From contig NC_088715.1 of assembly GCF_963576615.1 (NCBI RefSeq), positions 51,500,007 to 51,564,006 of the forward strand: a DNA stretch of 64,000 nucleotides. Direction: 5' to 3'. Shown here one piece after another: positions 1 through 11,452 of the stretch. Numbering within the stretch: the first letter of the stretch is position 1; each line of letters begins with the position of its first letter. Made by a program: the position numbers and the translations under genes. The notes under the pieces are model-generated. The model was not told where the DNA came from, searched no databases, and saw nothing but the letters and a program-made list of their open reading frames with translations. The DNA is from Watersipora subatra (taxonomy: Eukaryota > Bryozoa > Gymnolaemata > Cheilostomatida > Watersiporidae).

Positions 1-1604
1 TATGACCTTGAACCAGAAGCCGTGCTCAGCGACAAGCCGCGCGGCTTGAGCATGAGGACTTACGGTATATATATGATCAGTGTATGCACGCACAAATGCC
101 ACTCCATACTCTTTGCTCCTCTCACTCACCTATTTGTTGTTGGTACACTGTTTAATAATTTTGTTAGTGCTGCACCATAGTTTTTCTGCGGCTGATAGCT
201 CAGGAAACTGCTAGGGCTATGAGATGAGTCTAGGCCAAAGGCTATACAGGAACCCACTAGTATATTGCAATTTTTCAATAGCTTGGAAATATGTGTTTGA
301 GGGTAAATCATGCTAAAATTAGCCAAAAACTACAAATAATAAACTTTGTGTTGGTTATCAGTACTCAAAGCGACCATAATCTTTTTCCAAAATGTGGCAC
401 GTGTTAGCTTAAAACAGCTAATTGTATTAAATTTGTTTTTTAAGTGTGTTTCCAAAAATGAATCTAATTCTCTGCTCATATGAGTGTACTGTGTTCATCA
501 TCTATTGGATGACCATGCCTAATAGGTAAACTAAACACAGAATAGGTTCTCATCGGACCGTTTGGTCATGCAAATTCTTTGTTTTTTCACCAATTTGTAC
601 ATTGTCAACCTTCTGGTAATTCTTCGCTCTCCCTCAGGTACATCTTCTCAGTAGTTTTTTAGATTATCACTTATTCCATATGTATTTTAAATTCATAATT
701 GTGAATTTCAAGTGTCTAATTGGACACGAGCTGCTACAATGCAACAGTTTACACATTGTTATAGCCATTAGTATTGTTTAGCTTTCATTATTGTTGTAAG
801 TGCTTTTACTAATAAAAACATGAAGCAATAAAACAATCTATTTTTTTAATGTTATGCTATGTTATGGTTTTTAATGTTAATGCTGACCTGTTTTACCAGC
901 TGCAGTCGGTGTTTGTTGTCTGTTTCTTTTGTGTAGGTAGCATGTTTTGTATTGTCAGTACTGGTTGTATTTGATGTTAAACCTATTCTATGGGCTCAAT
1001 GGTATGGCGGTACCTACTGTTGTTTTTTGCATGGATACTTGCTTGAGTGATTAGGAAAAAATTTGTTGCCATAACCATTGCATCGGTGCGGTTGATTATG
1101 ATCTTATCTATTATAGTAATGCATGTTTAGGTCTGATAGTTTCATGTGGTATATTGTTACAGGAGCCCAGGCTATGTATCATATGGACCAAAGCACTCAG
1201 TCAGCTGCACTGAAACTAGCTTGTGATCTAGACAATTCTCTCACCGGTGTTACTATCCAGGTACTCTACCCATTTTAAGTCATTTTATATTTCGTTTGAC
1301 AATTCATTCAAATAGAGAACCATGTTATTCTTCCACTCCGTTATCAATATTTTATGCTTTGTATTTCCTTTTGCATAACTTAGTTTCTGTACACTTTGCT
1401 GTCTCTTTCTAGAACTGCACGGAAGTCTATGAGTCCCTGACCAGAGGGGACCTTGGGCCGTGTTCCGATTCAATAGAATCCTATAAGCAATCATGCCATC
1501 AACAATTCCCTCTTGCCTCCATCTTCACCCCACCCACTTCAGAGCCGCTATGTAATGGCTCTGTCAAGGTCGAACCAGAATCTTCCAATCGTAATGAGCA
1601 ATAG
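1..1604 (+). CDS. 3' end of an unidentified gene (last three coding exons)
   Basis: Three exons join in phase: 1-64 (runs off the window, donor GTATAT), 1163-1260 (acceptor ACAG, donor GTACTC) and 1413-1604 (acceptor TTTCTAG, stop TAG at 1602-1604). Together they give the last 117 residues. The first two exons look like a folded, moderately charged segment (for example YDLEPEAVLSDKPRG and MYHMDQSTQSAALKLA). The final exon is rich in Ser, Pro and Cys and ends in a hydrophilic tail containing VKVEPE, which fits the psi-K-x-E sumoylation consensus common in nuclear proteins. I do not recognise the family, and no catalytic motif is visible. The exon model rests on phase agreement across both junctions, GT/AG sites, and base composition less AT-rich than the flanks. 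A nuclear regulatory protein is possible, but that is inferred only from the sumo-like motif. The 5' exons lie outside the window. Confidence 0.7.
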
Positions 1605-2167
1605 CTTCTTCAATCCTACTCATTGTCTGCACCTTTGATTGTTCACATCCGCATCTCTCGTCACTGTCCTGGACATGTAAAAGCTCAATGTAATTGCCAA
1701 AGACTGTACGGGTTTGGCAATATTTTCGTTAAGGTTGCCGCAGCAAGAACAACAAATAATAATGCCTGCAATCCAAGTTCTACGGCTTGCTGTAGTCTTG
1801 TCGGTTCCCACTAATGACTGCTCGCTCTTTTTCGCATCTCTATTTATTGCTGTTCGTTGCATCATGTTAACGAACCATAGAAGGATTGTGGGTAAACTTT
1901 GTGTTCTCCGTCGCTTGCATTTTTGGGAATACAATGTTCATTCGATACGACTTACAATCCTATTTTGTGATTTTGGACAACTTTGCTAATGTAAAAAGCA
2001 CAAAGTATGAGTATAACACATTTCTTTATTCTATGGTAAACGCAATCTTCACAATTTACAACAAATCGAAACATTTACGCATTCTTTTAAACATGAATTG
2101 GTAAAAGGTGGAAAAGCAGGTACGTCAGTCTGGCAGAAATTAACTAGCATATGAACTTGGGTTGAGG

Positions 2168-5100
2168 CTAAGTGCAATTCTTCAATGCATTAATAATCAA
2201 TCCTATGCAACCAACACTCATCGAACCAACCCAAAGCCAATAGCTGATAGGAATAAAGCTGTCACTGCAAGCATCTGGTCCAGAGGTGAGCTGAATGGCG
2301 TGCCCAATCGTGTTAGTAAGCCAGCCAATGAAGAGTAATGCATATGCCTGCCAATAAATCATAAACAACTAGATGAATGCCCGGTGTTGCATGGGTAGTA
2401 GAATGATTAACCAATGAATTTGAGTAACTTACCTAGTAAGCTAGTAATATAAGCTAGTTTAAATCTTTACTTTAATAAGAGTCAAGTTTGAAGCTAGCTT
2501 AATAATCGTTACATGCTTAATCACTAATCATCAAGCATGCTAGTTAGTAACCACTAGTATTTTCCCAAATGCTTCAGGCGTATGTACTTTAACTAATGTA
2601 ATGAATATGTTCACAATTATTCATCATTACAGGCAATTGTATGTGTAGTCCAGTGGTAAAGCAGGCCTGTCTGCAGACCTGGAGGTTCCGAGTTCAAATC
2701 CAGTGCGAGGTGTATTTTTCGTTGCTATAACTGGAGACGTGAATGACATAAATTAACGACAAATGACAAACACCGATTTATAAAAGGTTTCACCGAAGAT
2801 TTATGGAAAGTTGTTTTTTGTGATGCATACGTTAGCTATATCCCTTGCACTCAATACAAGTTAGTTATACAGCAAGATTAACTCTGCCCATAGAGGCACT
2901 TGTCAGTACCGCGTAATAAGAAAATTGCCAGGGTAGTCCAACAACTGGCTTGCTTATTCACAAGCCAAGTGTTTTTAGGATAATTGTTGCTGGGAATCCT
3001 AAATGAAATTTCTTAATTTTTTCATTTGCCAAGTCAGCAAGGTGAATATCTTATCATACTAAAATACTTTTCTAAGCCAATTTGAGGACTCCTGTTTAGC
3101 ATGTCTACCAATAATGCCAAAAGATTGATGGAGTATTTGAAGCTGAACAGGAAAAACTCCTTTTAATCTAGTGTGGCTTCAGCCGAACAAAATTGTTAGC
3201 ATTTTGTCGATGATATTAAGCAATACTCAGAGAATTCCCAGTCTTTTTTATAGAGGATTTCCTCTCGTAGTTGACTTTTTGTGTTTAGTGATAAGCGTAG
3301 GAAAGGCAACCAAGATGATGTGATCAAAAAACAAGATGTCGGAACTTTAATGTAGTCAATCAAAATGTTTACGTTGCGCAAAAATAAAGGATCTTTAGAA
3401 AGCTCATGTTCAGTGTTGACGTAGAATAGACTGGATCAGCATTCTGCCTAATTCAACAGAAACTAAATAATGCTTAAACTGATGAAATTTTTTCAACCAA
3501 TACCTTATTAGAACGATAATAGGACACTACTGGTTGATTGCCACCCTCTGAAATGCTTACAACTTTTTGCAGAAATATGATCATGTCTTGTATACTAAAC
3601 TAAAACTACAATACTAAACCACAGCGCAGTGATTTGAATAACACTTATATTGATAGTATTTCACGAATCATGCCGGAAACAATAAAGTTAACAGATTACT
3701 TGCAAGAAATTTGTTGATTTTTCAGCAGAACTAAAATGTACTAATAGAGTTAAGACAGACTCTAAAGAATATGCTATCTTAGTATAAAATGACAGAATAA
3801 ATGTGTGTAAAATAAAGAAACATTCCCTATAGCAGCTGGTAAGGTAAGATAACCACTCACTAGTCTAGGTGGTTGCAAAGCAAGAGAAGACCGGTTGAAG
3901 AGAGCCACTCCAATTAAAGGCATCGCAAACCACGGTTGTGTTGTTGTTATCTCCCTCCATTTCTGTAACACATCGAGTCATAAGCTCACATGCTGCAAAT
4001 ACTTATCTAGCTTACTACCTGCTATAAAATGTCATCATATGATGAGGAAAGCCATAGACATGCATTGAATATCCATGGAGTTTTTAGCCTATTGAAGGCA
4101 TGGTTCACAGGCATACGTTTCACTTTCACCATGCTGTTTAAACTTCACACTTACCCTATAGGCATAGCAGGAGATCTTTCCTTCCCTGTGCATTGTTTTT
4201 GCTGCAACACAAACAGATCTGCAGTTGCTTGTATCCAACACGCATAAATCCTAATGGTTTTGCAAATAATGATCTTCAGTGTGCGGTTTGTTCCTAGATG
4301 TACATCAGAGTTTTCAATGTGTCTAAAACTTTTATTCTGGCTAACGGTAACAATTAATACTAGCTAGTATAAAGTGTTGCCCTGTAAAGCTGACTGGAAT
4401 GGGTGTTAAGAGTTCAAATCCTGCCTATAATAATCTTTTATCTAAAACTTGTGGCTGAAAAAGAGTGACACACAATGTACACACTCACTATCATATACAG
4501 ATTACACATATTACACATCACCCTGACATCTATGACTAAAACAGGTTTGAGCTGACATTTTATTGGAGACAACATAAAGGTTAATGATTTTAGCATAATT
4601 AGAAATTGAAATTTTAATATTTAAAAAATTAAATATAATATAATACTTCAATATTTTAATATAATATATTAAAATATTAAATGTTGAAGGTTTGCTAATA
4701 GTAAATAAGCACTTTAATAATGTAGTATAGCTTTAAACTCACTTTGGTAGTACAAAGTTGAACAAATTATATCTTGTAGTTTATTAAATAACTTTCAATC
4801 TTAGAAAAAACTTCAGGATAAACTTGATTTGGTACATTCAACTGGTAATTACAAAAAATTCATGTGTGGATGATTGCATCATACTATATATTATTAAAAA
4901 CCTCAAACAGTAGACAATCTGATTTGGACAAGCATGTCATTGTTGTTTTAATTGTAACCAGAAAAGCTCACGATAACTATTTTGAAGAAACATTGATATG
5001 TGTTTTTGGAATCGAAAGAACCAATAATAGAAGACCATTTCAACAACAATAACTTAATAAGCTCTATTGATAAATCCTACTTTATCATTGTGTATATGTG

Positions 5101-6224
5101 TCTGTCATTCTTGGTAAACGCTACTCATTTCTACATTTTTTGACATTGAAAAGGCTTTGAGAAACTAGAGGAGTGAGTTGCGAAGAGATTTTAGAAAAGA
5201 TTAAGCAACTTATATGCATTTTACTGTTCGTATAACGTAAAATCCCGGAATGTAAATGTAAATTTGTAATAATGTAAATTTTCCCGGAATAGATTATTCA
5301 AGTTGTAGGACTGTAATTATTTGGCTGTAGATTGATTGATTACTGTAGATTGATATCGTATGGCGACTCCTTGTGCTGTCTGTATCAACCTGATGATCTT
5401 TATTTCTAAAGTACGTCAGAACTGAAGAAACTGGCAGCAAAGATGATAGCAATGAATGCCTTCAACTGACAGTCCTTCTCAACTTGAGGCACGAGTTTAA
5501 AACAAGAGAAGACAACTATATTATAAGTATCTACAAATTAGTTAATGGATTAGCTAATGTAGTTAGCTAGCTCATTCATCTAGTCTATATATATAAACTA
5601 GCGGAATGCCTGGTGTTGCACGCGTATTAAAAACAGCTTATATACAGTGAAAGGTAATCTAGTTTAGTTGCCTGCCATTAGCCTGGCACATTGCCAATGG
5701 CTAATTTGAGCAAGCTACTATCCGTATTGTTAAACTTAATATTAAGAGCCATGAAAGCAAGTTTTAGTGATGTTGCGCTGTAATCTAATGCAGAGACGCT
5801 ATGCGTATTTTACCTAGATAACCACTCATATTGCCTAAAGAATCCAATGCATCTCGTGTAGCTCAATTGGTTGGCTAATGCATGGTGAAGGGGAGGTTCT
5901 GAGATCAAATCTTCTGCGATACGGACTCTTCATACTAAGATTTTAATACTATAGCTGGACAGACCGAATCACAGACTGAATCACAGACGGACAGACACAG
6001 AGATTTATATACCGTATATAGCTGTATACAATTGTGGGTAAGTATGTTGAGCATCTTTGTTTTTACTCTTAGTAGATATCAAATGAATAATAATAATAGT
6101 GAAATTAAAAACAATACAATAATAAACTGTCATTTTTTACAAATTCAGTCATCGATTGCAACCTACAAAGTTTCTGTAAGTTGACAAATAATACACTAAC
6201 CTGTGCATTTTGCGATGTAGCTTC
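2168..6224 (-). CDS. Putative membrane protein gene, 3' exons (tentative)
   Basis: Read on the minus strand, 2347-2168 is a last exon: acceptor TTGGCAG, then 59 codons and TAG. It contains two hydrophobic stretches (around AYALLFIGWLTNTIG and YWLWVGSMSVGCIGLII) and ends KNCT. An upstream exon at 3962-3861 (acceptor TTACAG, donor GTGAGT, 102 nt, KWREITTTQPWF...) joins it phase 0 to phase 0. A 24-nt microexon at 6224-6201 (acceptor after a long pyrimidine tract, donor GTTAGT, EATSQNAQ) also fits phase 0. The first exons and start codon were not found. I do not recognise the family; a small multi-pass membrane protein is the most that can be said. It would be convergent with the plus-strand gene ending at 1604. 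The two downstream exons are moderately supported and the microexon weakly. Confidence 0.42.
2252..2257 (+). terminator. Candidate polyadenylation signal for the gene ending at 1604
   Basis: This is the first canonical AATAAA I see downstream of the stop codon at 1602-1604. It would give a 3' UTR of about 650 bases that overlaps, antisense, the last exon of the putative minus-strand gene. A closer non-canonical AATAAT near 1755 is an alternative. Confidence 0.3.
2372..2782 (+). repeat. Composite tRNA-derived repeat, family B
   Basis: It begins with a GAATGCCCGGTGTTGCATGG-type head and contains an internal tRNA-like module: A-box-like TAGTCCAGTGG at 2646-2656 and B box GTTCAAATC at 2692-2700. 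It ends in a tail with AATGACAAACACCGATTTAT. A second diverged copy with the same order of parts lies at 47057-47437. The tRNA-like part sits about 270 bases in, not at the 5' end as in a simple SINE. It does not fold as an intact tRNA and is not a tRNA gene. Confidence 0.6.
4365..4440 (+). repeat. Weak tRNA-like fragment
   Basis: A B-box match GTTCAAATC at 4412-4420 follows a poor A-box region. It looks like a decayed tRNA-derived repeat within the intron of the putative minus-strand gene. Apart from AT-rich palindromic sequence at 4600-4690, I see nothing else between 3963 and 5597. Confidence 0.3.
5598..6012 (+). repeat. Composite tRNA-derived repeat, family A, full copy
   Basis: The order of parts is: head GCGGAATGCCTGGTGTTGCA; a segment with a TGCCATTAGCCTGGCACATT block; a middle region; a tRNA-like module (GTAGCTCAATTGGTTGGC, then GAGATCAAATC) near 5858-5915; and a tail with repeated GGACAGAC-type words ending near TTTATATA. 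The same structure recurs at 10079-11452 (interrupted) and, inverted and lacking the tail, at 52436-52796. This makes it a genuine dispersed family. Confidence 0.7.
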
Positions 6225-6502
6225 CTGAGAGGACAAAGAAAGCAAACACTCCCGCACGATCCTGCGCCTTGTAAGAGGTCCTTCGCATGATCAAGCATAA
6301 GAAGCCGCTCTTAGCTGCAGATTTTTTTTCTGTGTCAACGCATATGTCTGGTATTATACTCTTGACAGGCTCTACATGTGCCTGCTTAGAAGAGACTGCG
6401 ATCGCTGAAAACCGTTTGTCTGTGGCCGCAGCAAGGGCGGTGGAGTGTTCAATACCGCCGGCATTGCCTAGGCTGCGGGAGTGACGATATTCGCATTTAC
6501 CT
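6202..6502 (-). other. GC-richer open segment, alternative long exon of the minus-strand gene
   Basis: On the minus strand this stretch stays open for about 100 codons, is clearly richer in G+C than its surroundings, and has a possible acceptor (TTGCTAG at its 5' edge). It ends at the same GTTAGT donor as the 24-nt microexon candidate. The translation has a hydrophilic part followed by a hydrophobic stretch (GVFAFFVLSG). Its end phase is 1, however, whereas the next exon at 3962-3861 needs phase 0; in phase 1 that exon hits TAG. So either this long exon is not coding, or it uses another donor, or the transcript is alternatively spliced. The opposite strand is also open for 65 codons. Confidence 0.25.
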
Positions 6503-6838
6503 AGCAACAGAGATAAACCTAGGCTGATGTAAGCTTGAGCTCTACTTCTATGACAGAGTGTATCTAAAAAAATTTATCAAACCAAACAAGTATATGGTGT
6601 ACGAAACTTGAAGGGAGTCAGTGACACTCTCACAAATCACCCATATGAGATAAGTAACAATTCAATTTGACCGAAAACCCTTTCCTAGGCCTATTTCACA
6701 AAAATAACTTTATTGAAGCATTTTGGCAATTTTCATTCAAAAGAAAAGAACTACAAGATGATGAATGAACGCTAAATGAAGTGAATCAACTTCAATGAAA
6801 TAAGCGTTTTGGGATCATGTTGTCACAATTAAAGGTTT

Positions 6839-7250
6839 ACGTGCAACAAAATTATTGTTTCAGTTATATGGTACCAAAAGATTCATCCTGTTTTACTCTG
6901 CTGTGTTGTAGGTTCAATATATGTGGAAATGTGATTACAAGCTTTTAAAAGCTCAAAAATGAACAGTTAATCGCAGCCTTCACGAAAACGCCCAAGTTTG
7001 AAATCCCTTCATTTTGACGATGTACTCAAGCAACATGGTTATCGTTTAGACACGTGATGTTATCACGTGAAATTAAAGGCTAATAAAAAGCTCAATATAA
7101 AACATCTTGTAGCACTAGTTTATGACAAACACTTCAGGTTCTACCAGAAAGCCTGTATCAAATATAGATGCTCGCTATGTTACAGTTTTGTTTCGACTTG
7201 GTCTAATCATCTAGTCGTAATCTGATCATGTGACCGATATTTCCTGCCAA
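6839..7250 (-). mobile_element. Truncated TTAA-flanked inverted-repeat element
   Basis: A half copy of the element at 7277-8178, read in the opposite orientation. It starts at a TTAA with the family terminus (AAAGGTTTACGTGCAACAAA) and stops after about 410 bases. It lies directly next to the full copy, separated by about 26 bases, and shows no coding capacity. Confidence 0.7.
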
Positions 7251-7276
7251 TTGGCCAATATCAAATCAAAAAAACT

Positions 7277-8178
7277 TTAAAGGTTGTCTTGCAACAAAAT
7301 TCACATTACAGTTATTAAGTATCAAAAGATTCCCCCTGTCTTACTCTGCTGTGTTGAAGGTTCAATATATATGGAAATGTGGTTACAAGCATTTAAAAGC
7401 TCAAAAATGAACAGTTAATTGCAGCCACCATAGGTTGGAATCCCTTTCCAAGACAGCTCAAATGGGACGTAGTTGAAAATGATGGCTTCTGTTTACACTT
7501 TTATGCAACCTCATTTGTCGAAATATTTTCACAAATATACTTCATGCATTTTATAAAACCAAGTCTATTGTTCTTATGCGTCTATTTCATCATCATTGTA
7601 ATGCGGTCACTTTGACCTCTGATATCTCAAAACCTAACCTAAAAATTCGTTTAATTTTTTAACCTTGACTCGAAAGAGTGCATATCATTCTCTGATAAAC
7701 ATGACAAGCCTGTTGGTCACCTGTGATAAAAAATGTTTTAGAAATTGTTCGCATTATTTGGCAGGAAGTATGGGTCACATGGTCAGATTACGGCTAGATG
7801 ATTCGACCAAACTGAAACAAAACTGTAAAGTAGCGAGCATCTATATTTGATACGGGTTTTCTGATAAAACCCAAAGTGTTTGTCATAAACTAGCGCTACA
7901 AAGCGTTCTATATTGAGCTTTTTATTGGCCTTTAATTTCACCTGATAACATCACGCGTCAAAAAATGACCTCGTCGAGTTGAGTACGTCATCGAAATAAA
8001 GAGATTCCAAACTATGACGTTTTCGTGATAGCTGGGATTAACTATTCGTTTTTAGCTTTTAATGAGCTTGTAATCACATTTCTATATATTTTGCACCTAC
8101 AACACAGCATAGTAGGACATGGTGAGTCTTTTGATATCAAATAACTGTAATGTGAATTTTGTTGCAAGTCAACCTTAA
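7277..8178 (+). mobile_element. TTAA-flanked non-autonomous element, full copy
   Basis: A TTAA lies at each end (7277-7280 and 8175-8178). The termini are inverted copies of each other (AAAGGTTGTCTTGCAACAAA at the left, its near complement at the right), and the similarity continues inward for well over 100 bases. No transposase frame is visible, so this is a MITE-like passenger. TTAA target duplications are typical of piggyBac-like and a few other superfamilies, but the tip sequence does not let me name the group. Other copies lie at 31838-32723 and 39664-40351. Confidence 0.75.
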
Positions 8179-8680
8179 AATTAGGTCAAAAAACCTTATT
8201 AAGCCTAAATGAATGAAGGTTTTTTGTCACAACTCACCTTTTTGGAGGAAAGTTAAACTCAAATCGGCTGGAATGCTCTAATTAAGCGTAATCCATGAAG
8301 TAATCCTTTTTGGAGAATTGAGTCATGATTCATTCATTTTAAAAAAAGTTGCAACTTTGCTATGCATGATTTGTCGCAACTCGTACACATAAGGCTACAT
8401 TGCAAGGCCTTATTTGAATATATTTAATATAATAACTAACTTTTTGTACAGATGCTGTCATTCTTAAAATGTCAGTAGATAGAATTAACTCTGTAAGTTT
8501 CATCATATAGCAGTTTATGACGTATTGGCTCATAATGACATCACAAGAAAGCTGGAGGTGTTCATACTAACCCGAAAAGTGAGCATACTGTACATACCCC
8601 CATCTGATGCCGATGCCATTGTTGAACTAAATGATTCCTCTCAACAATGCATTTTCTTAGGTTTGAGCAATCCCTATACA

Positions 8681-9944
8681 GCAGGGGTAGGGAACTTATG
8701 GCTCTGAAGCTATATGTGGCTCTTTTGATGATTTCATCTGGCTCTTTGATAAATCAGTGGAAAAAATAATCCATAATTTTGCTGACAATTTAATTAAACT
8801 AATAATATAAATAATGCTGAAATAACAGTAGCAATAATCGAAATGAAAAATAATGTCCATTTAATAAAAGTATATTTTCATTTGCAAATTTTTGATCTGG
8901 CGCGCAGCAAAGAGTTTCTAGTGCTTTCTGTACTCCGCTGTCCGTTTTCACTATGTTTGGCTTTATATATGCATGCGAGCAATCATCTTCACATGAAGAA
9001 TATTAAAACGAACCTGCGGTCAAGTTTAACAGATGAAAGCCTAAATTGTGAGAGTGAGTTGACCTCACACTTATGGGTTCGGCGGGAAACAAAACGTTCA
9101 CTCTAAACGTCAAGCGAGATATTGTATTTGAGTCAGGTACACTGTGCACATAGCAATCTGCAGAGAAGTAGAGAACTGATGATATGATGGTTCTTTTATA
9201 CAAAAACTGTGACAGCATGATTGGCGTCAAAGGATAAACCATGCCAAACACAACTTGGTATATGTGTGACGCACAACATTAGACAAAATATACATTTAAT
9301 GTTTTAGACACAGATGGCACGACCAAAGTTCACAGGAAAATATATCATTAAGTATGATGAAATGTATCAAGAATAAACTTTGAAGGCAGAGACAGAATGA
9401 GATTGTTGACCTTAGACATTGTTTATAGTAATTAATTTTGGCAATGACTGTCGATATAAATAAAACAGTAAACATAGCATAGCTTGCGTAAATGAGTGTT
9501 GTTCTTGGAATGTTACTGCGATGTTATTATGAGATAATGATTGTGGTATAAGGCTGACATATTCAGGTCAACTGGGGGCGGGTCTTCTTCTTTGAGATAT
9601 TATGATATCTTACAAAATGGGTGCGTAGAGCTGAACCTCACCACATATCAACCGGACTACAAAGCTATCAGCAAAAGCATGCGGCATCAGAAGTCGTATT
9701 AATAGTAAGAAGTACTTTTCATAATACCTTTGTTATAACATAGTTATAACATTTTTTATAACGTTGTGTTGTTCAAAATAAATCCAGTTTTCTTATACTC
9801 TAAAAGTGCTCAAACATGCTAAATTTGTTGATCTTCCTTTTCCATTTTACATTTTCGAGATTTAAAATATACATACGGCTCTACTAAAATTAAATTTTGA
9901 AATATGTGGGTTTTGTGGTCAGTGAAAAAGGTTCCTGACACCTG
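8681..9944 (+). mobile_element. hAT-like non-autonomous element
   Basis: The left end reads CAGGGGTAGGGAACTTATGG followed by GGCTCTTTTGATG, a terminus I recognise as hAT-like (Charlie/Zaphod type). The right end, CCTGACACCTG, complements CAGGTGTCAGG. Flanks CCCTATAC and CCCTATAG fit an imperfect 8-bp target duplication, the hAT length, with two unassigned bases at the left junction. No convincing transposase frame survives in the 1.26 kb. Confidence 0.65.
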
Positions 9945-10078
9945 CCCTATAGAATCAAGTGTGACGTCTGCTTAGCTTACAGCAAACAGAGGCTATGAGT
10001 GTTTTTAGAGCATTAGTGTCCTGGCAGTCTAGTCTGCCACAGAAGGTCCGTCAGGTATGCCGTTTGGAATTATCAATA

Positions 10079-11452
10079 AACTGGTGGAATGTCCGGTGTT
10101 GCACGAGTATTAAAACAGATTATTAGCAGTGGCAGGTAATGTAGTTATCTGCCACTTGCCATTAGCCTGGCACATTGCCAATGGCTAATTTGAGCTAGCT
10201 AGACTAGACGATATGATTACCCTGATATACAATTTTTTCACTTTATAAAGCGAAACATGGTAATTTTTTCATCTCACCATACAAATTTTATTTCACCATA
10301 CGAATTCAAGAAAATTTTTGCCCGAGTTCAAATTTGGAAGTCGGCGTACTTATGACGTACGTCAAAATAACAAAGACACCAAAAAGCTGTTTGCCGAAAA
10401 TAATTTCATAATGCCTGAAAGAGATACGATGACCGATTTCTCTCAGTTCAGCAATTTTTGTCTGTAAAACGGAGATATTTTCCCTTTAGAACTGGTTGCA
10501 AAGTTTTAGTTGCAATCTCTTCAAGCGGGTTAGTGGTCAAACAACTTCTCTAAACCTGGTAACAAAAATTTACTTCGTCACGAAAACAGCATCATTCGGG
10601 CTTTCTTGCTGAATTAGGTTGAAAAAGGTTTAAACAGGTTCGCTAAAAGTTATTGTCAAAGGTAAACAGAAAATGATAAGCGATGAAATTTTAGCGATAA
10701 AACGTTGAAATTCAGTAAAATAGTTAAAAAATGCATACTAAAGCTTAGCTTTAGGCGTGTCTGTTTACTAAGCTGAACTTATTTGAGGGGAATTCAAAGT
10801 TTATTCAAAAGCACGCTTGTTTTGAAGGTAAGAACTCCCTACGGTATTTACTGGACATGGTACATTATGTTACATTTTATTGCAGATCATAACCACTAAA
10901 TACAATAAAGTTATTTACAGTAACTTTATTATATTTAGTGTATTGAGTTTTTACCTTCAGGACAAACGTAAGTAACTATAGTTACTTAGGTTAACATACT
11001 ATTTTGGTCCTAACCTATAATATGTAAAGTACTTAAATCAAATTTTGACAATTCTTGCCACGGTATGTTGGCATTATAAAATTACTATAGTTTCTATACC
11101 CTTACATACAATTTTTTCACCATACGATGCCAACCATGAAGCGGATCAAAATTGTTTCCTGAGGTTTGAGTAAGCTACTATCCGTATTGCTAAACTTACT
11201 AATAAGAGCCGTGAGAGCAAGCTTTAGTGATGTTGCGTCATAACCTAATGCAGTCGCTATGCATATGTCAATATAGATAACTACTTATATTACCCAATAA
11301 TCCAATGCATCTCACATAGCTCAATCGGCTAGCTTACTGCCTGGCGAAAGAGAGGTTCTGAGATCCAGATTTTTCATTCAAAGATTTTAATAGCTATGGC
11401 TGGACAGACCGAACCATAGGCTGAATCTCAGATGGGCAGACACGGAGAGTTA
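10079..11452 (+). repeat. Composite tRNA-derived repeat, family A, interrupted copy
   Basis: It matches the copy at 5598-6012 from head to tail but is split by a 970-base insertion at 10195-11164. The two halves (10079-10194 and 11165-11452) rejoin in register. The tRNA-like module is near 11315-11375 and is more decayed than in the first copy. Confidence 0.7.
10195..11164 (+). mobile_element. Insertion inside a family A repeat with 6-bp target duplication
   Basis: TTTGAG occurs on both sides (10189-10194 and 11165-11170) where the host repeat has it once. The insert has no clear terminal inverted repeats. It contains two related ACAATTTTTTCAC blocks, one near each end, and a strong hairpin near 10893-10940 (CACTAAATA...TATTTAGTG arms) embedded in a longer imperfect inverted repeat. 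It has no coding frame. The class is undetermined. Confidence 0.55.

Noticed and set aside
2641-2715. Functional tRNA gene
   Set aside because: A- and B-box matches are present, but the cloverleaf does not close and the same module recurs within repeats at 47057 and elsewhere.
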